NCBI RefSeq assembly: GCF_051710625.1
Contig: NZ_JBPESN010000018.1
Span: forward strand, 1-42,758
Length of the DNA stretch: 42,758 bases
Source: JBPESN01 sp051710625
Lineage (GTDB): Bacteria > Pseudomonadota > Gammaproteobacteria > Enterobacterales > Enterobacteriaceae
Reading direction: 5' to 3'
Part shown: in pieces, positions 36,372 through 42,758 of the stretch
Numbering within the stretch: the first letter of the stretch is position 1
Layout: each line of letters starts with the position of its first letter
Notes under the pieces: model-generated
Seen by the model: only the letters and a program-made list of their open reading frames with translations
The model's database searches: none
Told to the model about the DNA's origin: nothing
Program-made: the position numbers and the translations under genes

Positions 36372-37286
36372 TTACTCCTTAAGCCAATCGCGGGCCGGCA
36401 AAAAGTCGCGATATAGCGCGGCCTCGGCGCCGTCGGGCGCCGGATCATAATGATATTGCCAGCGGGCCAGCGGCGGCATCGACATCAGAACTGATTCGGT
36501 GCGGCCGCCTGATTGCAGACCAAATAATGTGCCGCGGTCCCAAACCAGATTAAATTCGACATATCTGCCGCGGCGGTAGAGCTGAAACTGCCGCTCGCGC
36601 TCGCCCCAGGGATGGGACTTGCGCCGCTCGACGATGGGCAGATACGCATCCAGATAGCCTTGGCCCACAGCACGGCAAAAGGCAAAAGCCTCATTGAAAT
36701 CGGGGGCGGATAAGTCATCGAAAAACAGCCCACCGATGCCGCGTGCCTCGTTGCGATGCTTGAGAAAAAAATAATCGTCACACCAGCGCTTATAACGGGG
36801 ATAGACCGCGTCGCCGAACGGCTGGCACAGCGCCTGTGCAGTGCGGTGCCAGTGGACGGCGTCCTCATTGGAACCGTAAAACGGCGTGAGGTCGAAACCA
36901 CCGCCAAACCACCATATCGGTTTTGCCCCCGGTTTTTCGGCGATAAAAAAACGCACATTGGCATGGCTGGTGGGAATATAAGGATTTTCCGGATGCACGA
37001 CCAGCGATACGCCCATTGCCTGATAGGAGCGCCCCGCTAATTCCGGCCGGTGGGCGGTAGCGGAAGCCGGCAGGGCGCCGCCGTACACGCGCGAGAAATT
37101 GACGCCGGCCTGCTCAAAGACCCGACCCTGGCGCAATACCCGCGTTCGTCCGCCGCCGCCTTCGTCCCGCTGCCAGAGGTCTTCATGAAAAACAGCGCCG
37201 CCATCGGCGGCGGTTAACGCAGCGCAGATGGTTTCCTGCAGTGCCAGTAGATAAGCGTTGATGTGTTCGATATCCGGTTGGTCCAT
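36372..37286 (-). CDS. hemF: Oxygen-dependent coproporphyrinogen III oxidase HemF
   Basis: This 304-residue protein aligns with E. coli HemF (299 aa), which converts coproporphyrinogen III to protoporphyrinogen IX with oxygen in haem synthesis. Landmarks are 'GGGGRTRVLRQGRVFEQAGVNFS', 'NPYIPTSHANVRFF', 'WWFGGGFDLTPFYG' and 'RGIGGLFFDDLSAPDF', and the C-terminal 'RYVEFNLVWDRGTLFGLQSGGRTESVLMSMPP'. Several of these carry the conserved histidines and the dimer interface. The start MDQPDIEHI at 37286 was chosen; 69 upstream residues in the open frame have no counterpart. amiA, which precedes hemF in E. coli, is deleted. It is intact. Confidence 0.96.
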   Translation of the reverse strand: MDQPDIEHINAYLLALQETICAALTAADGGAVFHEDLWQRDEGGGGRTRVLRQGRVFEQAGVNFSRVYGGALPASATAHRPELAGRSYQAMGVSLVVHPENPYIPTSHANVRFFIAEKPGAKPIWWFGGGFDLTPFYGSNEDAVHWHRTAQALCQPFGDAVYPRYKRWCDDYFFLKHRNEARGIGGLFFDDLSAPDFNEAFAFCRAVGQGYLDAYLPIVERRKSHPWGERERQFQLYRRGRYVEFNLVWDRGTLFGLQSGGRTESVLMSMPPLARWQYHYDPAPDGAEAALYRDFLPARDWLKE

Positions 37287-37551
37287 CGCGAAAATCCCTG
37301 TAGGTAAGCGGCGAAAAGGTGAGGCCAGGCCAGTATAACGCCGGCGGGGCCGTAACACTAACCGTTGCGGGCGAAAACGGCGCTTCCAAGGGCCGCTTAC
37401 GCCTTCACTATGAACAACAACGGCGATGTAGAGGGAATTCGAGCGAAAAGGGGCGAAATAGTCATAAACTGCCCCAGAGTTATTTGCCTTCATCGTAAAT
37501 AACGTGATAATCAGCTAAATCATTCATTACTCTGCACCGGCGGCGGCTATT

Positions 37552-37977
37552 ATGGAAATTCGGGTATTTCGTCACGACGATTTTGAAGAGGTGATTACGC
37601 TTTGGGAACGCTGCGATTTACTGCGGCCGTGGAACGATCCCGAAATGGATATCGAGCGTAAGCTGAACCATGATCCCGATCTTTTTCTGGTAGCGGAAGT
37701 GGCCGGGGAAGTCGTAGGGTCGATAATGGGGGGCTATGACGGCCACCGCGGCGCCGCTTATTATCTGGGGGTCCATCCGGATTATCGCGGGCACGGCATC
37801 GCCAACGCGCTGATAAGCCGCCTGGAAAAGAAACTGATAGCCCGCGGTTGCCCCAAAATCAATCTGATGATCCGCGGCGATAATGATGCAGTGATCAGCA
37901 TGTACGAAAAACTCGAATACGAAATGCAAGATAGCGTGCTGCTGGGCAAACGGCTGATTGAAGATCAAGAGTATTGA
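37552..37977 (+). CDS. ypeA: GNAT-family acetyltransferase YpeA
   Basis: This 141-residue protein has the same length and start (MEIRVFRHDDFEEVITLWERCDLLRPWND) as E. coli YpeA. The acetyl-CoA-binding motif A reads 'YLGVHPDYRGHGIANALIS'. It is followed by 'KLIARGCPKINLMI' and 'ISMYEKLEYEMQD', with the conserved Tyr near the C-terminus. The substrate is not known. It is divergent from hemF with 265 bp between, where E. coli has amiA. The frame is intact. A strong GC-rich hairpin follows the stop. Confidence 0.94.
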   Translation: MEIRVFRHDDFEEVITLWERCDLLRPWNDPEMDIERKLNHDPDLFLVAEVAGEVVGSIMGGYDGHRGAAYYLGVHPDYRGHGIANALISRLEKKLIARGCPKINLMIRGDNDAVISMYEKLEYEMQDSVLLGKRLIEDQEY

Positions 37978-37982
37978 GGCAG

Positions 37983-38011
37983 GGCGACGCCGGCGGGGCG
38001 GCGGTGTCGCC
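37983..38011. terminator. Possible bidirectional terminator hairpin
   Basis: GGCGACGCCG (37983-37992) pairs with CGGTGTCGCC (38002-38011), a 10-bp stem with one G-T pair and a 9-base loop. It lies between the convergent ypeA and the 48-codon gene at 38020-38166. There is no adjacent T-run, so efficiency is uncertain. Confidence 0.35.
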
Positions 38012-38019
38012 TATTACGC

Positions 38020-38166
38020 TTACTGTTTTTGCAATTGCTGAACGTTGACCGTTTCCCCCTGCGGGCCTTTATGCAGCGTACCGCTTACGATGATGAGATC
38101 GTCGGGGGCGGCCAGAACGCTGGGGCTGATTAAAGCCATAAGCAGCGCGAAAGTAGTTTTCTTCAT
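38020..38166 (-). CDS. Small predicted exported protein, unknown
   Basis: A 48-codon frame starts at ATG 38164-38166 with GGAGAGTCAGG just upstream, a good Shine-Dalgarno. It reads 'MKKTTFALLMALISPSVLAA', a textbook Sec signal peptide cleaved after VLA, and then a 28-residue mature part 'APDDLIIVSGTLHKGPQGET' ending VNVQQLQKQ. I do not recognise the family. It lies between ypeA and yfeY, where E. coli has yfeZ. Divergent transcription with yfeY leaves 153 bp of shared upstream DNA. Start signal, signal peptide and clean stop support a real gene. It could also be the surviving front part of a longer protein. Confidence 0.6.
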   Translation of the reverse strand: MKKTTFALLMALISPSVLAAPDDLIIVSGTLHKGPQGETVNVQQLQKQ

Positions 38167-38319
38167 CCTGACTCTCCTTATTATCAATCTAATTTGTCTG
38201 GCTGCGGCCGGCCAGGGATAGTAACATCCTCAGATTAAGGCCATGTCGATACCCTTTTAAGCATGGCACAGCGACGCCGATTTGCGAGCCGGCGCCGTCT
38301 TGTTATTCAAGGAGAAATG

Positions 38320-38985
38320 ATGAAGTCGTTCCGTTCATTAATCATCGGCCTGCCCCTTATGCTGGCTGGATGCTCAACGCTATCCGGCCTTTCCTGGTCA
38401 AGTTTTTCCCCTTTCCATTGGTTCGGCGAGAGCCGCAAGGTGCGCGACCAGGGTGTCGGCGAAATCACCGCCGCCACGCCGATAACGCAACCCGCCCTGG
38501 AGAAGGCGCTGGACGGCGATTACCGGCTGCGCGGCGGTATGGAAACCCGCAACGGCGAAATTGTCAGCGTTTACCAGGCGCTTGCCAAGGATCAGGTCAA
38601 ACTTACCGTTTACGGGCCGTCGTCCGGCCGGGTTACCGGCGTGGTCGTAACCGATGAGGCTATCGAAAGCGCCTGGGGCGTCAAGATCGGCACGCCGTTC
38701 AGCGCAGTTTATCAGAAAGCCTATGGCGCCTGCAGCAAGGGCAGCGGTGAGGATCGCGATGCAGTCGTCTGTCAGGCGCCGCAAAGCAGTCATGTCAGTT
38801 ATGTGTTCAAGGGCATCTGGCACGGGCCCGAATCGCTGATGCCGGCCGATGACCAACTGCGGACCTGGCAGGTAAATAAAATCATCTGGCGCGCCTCTGG
38901 CGCGCTCGACAGCGTCGGCCGCGGGCTGATGCTCTCTGCATGCCAGCCGGGCATGCGGCGTTTTCAGACGTCGGCCGCGGGCTGA
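38320..38985 (+). CDS. yfeY: RpoE-regulated lipoprotein YfeY
   Basis: From ATG 38320 the protein reads 'MKSFRSLIIGLPLMLAGCST', a lipoprotein signal with lipobox LAGC. It continues 'WSSFSPFHWFG', 'VRDQGVGEITAATPITQPAL', 'LDGDYRLRGGMETRNGEIV' and 'WGVKIGTPFSAVYQKAYGAC', matching E. coli YfeY. AAGGAG lies five bases before this ATG; another ATG three bases upstream is possible. YfeY is an envelope lipoprotein of unknown function controlled by sigma E in E. coli. The last 25-30 residues after 'KIIWRASG' do not resemble what I expect of the family, so a late frameshift or run-on is possible. The body of the protein is intact. Confidence 0.85.
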   Translation: MKSFRSLIIGLPLMLAGCSTLSGLSWSSFSPFHWFGESRKVRDQGVGEITAATPITQPALEKALDGDYRLRGGMETRNGEIVSVYQALAKDQVKLTVYGPSSGRVTGVVVTDEAIESAWGVKIGTPFSAVYQKAYGACSKGSGEDRDAVVCQAPQSSHVSYVFKGIWHGPESLMPADDQLRTWQVNKIIWRASGALDSVGRGLMLSACQPGMRRFQTSAAG

Positions 38986-39256
38986 ATGTGCCTCCTGTCG
39001 ACCGCGTGGCGGGATGCTCAAGCTTAGACCCTCGGCTAATGTTCCTTTCGTTGACCCCACACCGCGACGACCCGCAACCTTCCCGGTCCGCGAGTCTGGC
39101 TGGCTGCTTCCCTGCCGCGCAGGCCGCTGCCTTATGCCTTTTGTGACTTGCAAATCACCAATCGATATATAAAAGCGTTACGGGTTATCCCCTCGTTATA
39201 AATAAACTGTAAGACTCTCGGGGCGGCCTTTTTATCCATCACCATCAGGACACAAC

Positions 39257-40280
39257 ATGACCTTTACGCTTTTTTCCGGCCGGGCAAGACACATTTGCGC
39301 CGTAGCGGCATTGCTGGCATGCGGACAGGCACAGGCCACCACATTGCTTAACAGCTCCTATGACGTGGCACGTGAACTTTTCGCGGTCCTCAATCCCGGT
39401 TTTATCGCGCAGTGGCAGCAGGAACATCCGGGCGACAAACTGATCCTGCGCCAGTCGCACGCCGGCTCTTCCCGGCAGGCGCTGGCCATACTGCAGGGAT
39501 TTCCGGCGGATGTGGTGACCTATAATCAGGTCACCGATGTGTAGATTCTCCACGATCGCGGCCAATTGATTGCTGCCGATTAGCGTGACCGCTTACCCAA
39601 TCAGAGTTCGCCTTATTATTCAATCATGGCATTTCTGGTGCGCAAAGGAAATCCAAAAGGGTTCCATGACTGGCGCGATCTGGCCCGTGACGGCGTGCAG
39701 CTGGTGTTTCCCAACCCCAAGACCTCGGGAAACGGTCGTTACACCTATTTAGCCGCCTGGGGCGCGATGGAGCAGGCGTTTGGCGGGCGATCGCGCGCGT
39801 ACCCGCGCCTGGATGCAGAAATTTCTGGCCAACGTCGATGTGTTCGATACCGGCGGGCGTGGCGCAACGACGACCTTCATCGAACGCGGTCAGGGGGATG
39901 TGCTGATAAGTTTTGAATCAGAGGTCAACACGCTGCGCGATCAGGCTGGCGCCGGCGACTACGAAGTTATCGTGCCGGCCACGGATATTCTGGCGGAGTT
40001 TCCGGTGGCCTAGGTTGATAAGAACGTGGAAAAGAACAGAACCGCGCAGGCGGCGAAAGCGTACCTCAACTATCTCTACAGTCCGGCGGCGCAGCACATT
40101 ATCGCCGGGTTTTATTATCGGGTAAACGATACACAGATGATGAACACAAACAAAAGCAAATTTCCACAAACCCGGCTGTTTCGTGTTGAGGACATATTCG
40201 GCGGCTGGCAGTCGGCCATGGCGACGCACTTCGAGCGCGGCGGCGAACTGGATCAATTATTGGCGACGTGGCATCGCTGA
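39257..40280 (+). pseudogene. cysP: cysP, thiosulfate-binding protein, multiple stops
   Basis: CysP is the periplasmic binding protein of the sulfate/thiosulfate ABC importer. From ATG 39257 one reads a signal peptide ending AQA and 'TTLLNSSYDVARELFAVLNP', 'LRQSHAGSSRQALAILQGF' and 'DVVTYNQVTDV'. A TAG follows at 39542 (Gln expected), then a TAG near 39581 (Trp expected), 'IMAFLVRKGNPKGFHDWRDL', 'FPNPKTSGNGRYTYLAAWGA', a frameshift near 39785, and 'VDVFDTGGRGATTTFIERGQ'. Another TAG comes after 'AEFPVA' at 40012 (Trp expected). The sequence ends 'GGELDQLLATWHR' at 40280. The stop overlaps the cysU ATG, showing the old cysPU operon. Confidence 0.95.
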
Positions 40281-41040
40281 TGCTGGCCCTGACCACCAAA
40301 CGGGTTCTGCCCGGTTTTGGCCTGAGCCGCGGCGGCAGTGTGCTGTTCGTCTGTCTGATCCTGCTGCTGCCGTTAAGCGCGCTGGTCATGCAGTTAGCGC
40401 AGATGAGCTGGTCACAATACTGGGAGGTCATCACCGGCCCGGAGCTGCTGGCAACCTATAAAATCACTCTGACTCTGCGCCGGGGTGGCGTCGTTGTTCA
40501 ATGCGGTGTTCGGCATGCTGATGGCCTGGATCCTGACCCGCTACCGCTTTCCCGGCCGTGCGCTGCTGGACGGCCTGATGGATCTGCCGTTCGCCCTGCC
40601 TACCGCGGTGGCAGGTTTGACGCTGGCCACGCTGTTTTCCACCACCGGCTGGTACGGCGGCTGGCTGGCCCAGTTTGGCATTAAAGTCTCCTACACCTGG
40701 CTCGGCATCGCCGTGGCGATGGCCTTCACCAGCATCCCGTTCGTGGTGCGTACCGTGCAGCCGGGGCTGGAAGAGCTGGGGCCGGAATACGAAAAAGCGG
40801 CCCAAACGCTCGGCGCCGGGCACTGGCAGATATTTCGCCGCGTCACGCTGCCCAATATCCGCTGGGCGCTGCTGTATGGCGTTATCCTAACCAACGCCCG
40901 CGCCATCGGCGAGTTCGGCGCAGTATCGGTGGTATCGGGGTCTATTCGCGGCGAAACCTATACCCTGCCGCTGCAGGTGGAATTACTGCATCAGGATTAC
41001 AACACCGTGGGCGCGTTTACTGCCGCCACGGCGCTAAGCG
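40280..41040 (+). pseudogene. cysU-cysW chimera, sulfate/thiosulfate permease, frameshifted
   Basis: The 5' part is CysU (CysT): 'LPLSALVMQLAQMSWSQYWE', then a frameshift near 40470, and 'NAVFGMLMAWILTRYRFPGR', 'DLPFALPTAVAGLTLATLF' and 'FVVRTVQPGLEELGPEYEKA'. At the EAA loop 'AAQTLGAGHWQ' (about 40800-40830) the sequence changes in frame to CysW: 'FRRVTLPNIRWALLYGVILT', 'RAIGEFGAVSVVSGSIRGET' and 'LPLQVELLHQDYNTVGAFTA'. Homology ends near 41040. The 3' half of cysU and 5' half of cysW are therefore lost by recombination between their similar EAA-loop sequences. cysA, the ATPase, and cysM do not follow. With cysP dead, this importer is lost. Confidence 0.92.
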
Positions 41041-41109
41041 ACGGCGCCGATAAAGCCAGAACGATAGCAGGAAGCGATTCCTACTCCACCGACAAGGGCG
41101 CGAGTCCGG

Positions 41110-42217
41110 TTGCCGTGCCTGGGGGCAGGGGCCGTCGTCGACGGCGCCTCGCCTGCCGCCATCCGGTACGGGGCGCCGGGATACCCGGCGTTTCAACGGT
41201 TGGAACGTATTGCCAACAGGCAGGTCGCGGCAGCCGATGGGCAGCAATGTCTGCTGCATTATGACGTTGAAACTTACGCGGGTTGTATCATAATGGCTAC
41301 AGAAGCAACATCCTTAATATGCCCAGCCCGCTGTTTTGGCTGGGATTGACGGGCGGTTTGCTGTTCAGTTTTCTCCTGGCGTGGAACCTAACTCGCCCGA
41401 TGCGCCAGCTTCGTAGCGCCTTTGAGCGCGTGTCGCTGAGGTATTTGTCAGTGCACCTGTACCCCGTTATGCGGCGCCGCCACGATGAGATAACCGAAGT
41501 AACCAAGGATTTTGACGCCATGGTCGAGCGGCTACAGGTTCTGGTCGCGGCGCGCGAAACGCTATTGCATGACATTTCCCATAAACTGCGCACGCCGCTG
41601 GCCCGATTGCAGCTGGCCATAGGACTAGCGCATCAGAACCCGGCCAATGTAGACACCTCTCTGGCGCGTACCGAGCAGGAAGCCGAGCGCCTTGACCGCA
41701 TGGTGGGTGAGTTGCTGGCGCTTTCACGCGCGGAGCATCAGGGCATGGTGGCGGAGAAGTATTTTGATCTGCTGGGGCTGGTAGAAGCGGTAGTCAATGA
41801 TGTTCGCTACGAGGCGCAGCTCACCAAGGTCACCATCACCATCACGCTCACCACCCGGCAGCCGGCGGATTATACCGTCAAAGGCAACGCGGAAATGATG
41901 CGTCGCGCGGTGGAAAATATTGTGCGCAACGCATTGCGTTTCTCCATGCCGGGGCAAAAGATTGCGGTGACGCTGGCGGCGGAAGATCGCCTGCTGACGA
42001 TTAGTGTGGCGGATCAGGGCCGGGCATCGCTAGAGAAAAACTCTCCAGCATTTTCGATCCCTTCGTGCGGGTGAATTCTCCCCAAAGCGGTAAAGGTTAC
42101 GGCCTGGGTTTGGCTATCACCCGAAAGGTACTGTTAGCACACGGCGGATCGGTCGAGGCGCATAATGGTCGCGAGGGCAAGCTGCAAATTCATCTGCGGC
42201 TACCGCACTGGCAGTAA
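41110..42217 (+). pseudogene. Sensor histidine kinase, frameshifted remnant
   Basis: The main frame (41283-42074) has a membrane helix 'LFWLGLTGGLLFSFLLAWNL', a HAMP domain 'TRPMRQLRSAFERVS', a dimerisation/phosphoacceptor helix 'LLHDISHKLRTPLARLQLA' (His box; family usually HELRTPL or HELRSPL), and an N-box 'RAVENIVRNALRFSMPG'. One base is missing near 42020, so the G1 box shifts frame. The end 'FDPFVRVNSPQSGKGYGLGL' continues to TAA 42215-42217. Upstream, 'GYPAFQRLERIANRQVAAAD' in another frame (41183-41245) looks like the end of a periplasmic sensor domain. CpxA- or PfeS-like kinases are the nearest recognised types. No response regulator is in the window. Confidence 0.83.
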
Positions 42218-42248
42218 CCGCTTTCGGGTCGCCCGCGGTTGTCAGGGC

Positions 42249-42709
42249 TGTGGGGTGGCAATCATTTCTGGACTCTTAAGTTAAACGACGGGTTAGCCGG
42301 AAGCCCTTTAATGGCGCGGCTTACAGAGATTTTACAGATTTTGGACTCGTCGCAAAAAAAATGGGCAAAAAATGATTTTTTTTGCACTAAATTCTGGACT
42401 TGAATGACTGTGGTTTGAGCAGATTTAAAGGTGGTTTAAACGCCTTTTAAGCATCCATTAGATATATGTAAATTAGGTTAAAGACTATTAGTAAATCATA
42501 AAAATAATGAAGTGAGGTAGATAATGGCCTAATCTTTATTTAAGCCGCGCCATTTTTCTTACAGCTTAAGCTTGCCACATCTTCTACTGCACACTTTTCA
42601 GATACCGCCCCCTTTTTAGCTTCGTGTAGGCCTATCAGACGTTCTTTTTCTTCTTTTGGAAGTTGGAGTAACAGGCTATCTAAGTTATCTTTACGTCCTG
42701 ATAACGCCA
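42249..42709 (-). repeat. Terminal segment of the unidentified mobile element, copy 2 (inverted relative to 8133-8590)
   Basis: Starting TGTGGGGTGG at 42249, this matches the reverse complement of 8133-8590 over its whole length with scattered differences. The three GAGTCCAGAA-type boxes are at 42266-42275 (exact on the minus strand), 42339-42348 (one change) and 42392-42401 (one change). Beyond 42709 this copy continues to the window end with sequence that copy 1 has lost to its junction with the IS. Its outer end abuts the 31 bp following the sensor-kinase remnant. Confidence 0.75.
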
Positions 42710-42758
42710 ATACACCCTTTCCCCCTTCTTACAAATCAGGCATTATTAATGCCTCTAA
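42540..42758 (-). pseudogene. C-terminus of an unrecognised mobile-element protein (partial)
   Basis: On the minus strand the frame enters from beyond the window as 'LEALIMPDL', meets TAA at 42729-42731, and continues 'EGGKGVLALSGRKDNLDSLL', 'QLPKEEKERLIGLHEAKKGA' and 'VEDVASLSCKKNGAA' with a stop at 42540-42542. Copy 1 has the same frame with a deletion in the G run. The charged, helical sequence is not recognised. It ends about 290 bp from the element terminus and points towards it. It may be the end of a transposition or accessory protein; that is inference from position only. Confidence 0.5.

Noticed and set aside
38398..39153. 251-codon open frame antisense to yfeY
   Set aside because: yfeY on the plus strand has a lipobox, Shine-Dalgarno and family match; the antisense frame has none.
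39150..39256. CysB-dependent promoter before cysP
   Set aside because: The block is AT-rich and includes GGTTATCCCC and TTATAAATAA, which is suggestive, but I could not define a CysB site with confidence.

Overview
The window looks like a chromosome segment from an enterobacterial insect symbiont at an early stage of genome decay, most likely in or near Sodalis. About 20 genes are recognisable close homologues of Escherichia coli genes in E. coli order. Roughly as many neighbours are broken by single-base indels, nonsense codons or internal deletions, IS fragments are present, and about 7.4 kb is taken up by ankyrin-repeat genes. No database was searched: names come from recognising protein sequences and gene order, and the Sodalis assignment is inference.

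Region 1 (1-7055) matches the end and start of the E. coli map: IS3-family end, slt (broken), trpR, yjjX, gpmB, rob, creA (broken), arcA (broken), thrL leader and attenuator (intact), thrA (internally deleted). creB, creC and creD are missing. Region 2 (7121-8590) is a junction of two damaged mobile elements: an IS3-family copy lacking its left end, and the terminal 458 bp of an unidentified element.

Region 3 (8591-25033) jumps to the hda-dapE-nudK part of the E. coli map: hda (5' truncated), bepA, bcp, gcvR (broken), dapA, bamC (broken), purC, ypfJ (broken), a yeaL-type membrane gene, tmcA (broken), ypfN, an M15 peptidase (broken), dapE (broken), yffB (broken), ypfM, acrD (broken), nudK (broken). 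Region 4 (25121-32471) holds three degraded ankyrin-repeat genes, two leftward and one rightward, separated by AT-rich gene-poor DNA. Their predicted N-termini share a motif in the same register, which marks them as one family. Region 5 (32720-42217) holds tkt, talA (broken), yaiI, hemF, ypeA, a 48-aa predicted secreted protein, yfeY, cysP (broken), a cysU-cysW fusion (also broken) and a sensor-kinase remnant. Region 6 (42249-42758) is a second, inverted copy of the element end from region 2, so the 33.7 kb between the two copies could invert.

Functionally, intact genes keep tryptophan-repressor control (trpR), outer-membrane protein quality control (bepA), peroxide defence (bcp), the first diaminopimelate step (dapA), purine synthesis (purC, with doubtful residues), the pentose-phosphate branch (tkt) and aerobic haem synthesis (hemF). 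Lost or damaged functions include threonine-branch aspartokinase (thrA), the DapE step, sulfate uptake (cysP, cysU/W), anoxic redox control (arcA), Hda control of DnaA, tRNA-Met acetylation (tmcA) and drug efflux (acrD). Losing transport, regulation and efflux while keeping core metabolism fits a recent shift to host-restricted life. No rRNA, tRNA or CRISPR array was recognised.
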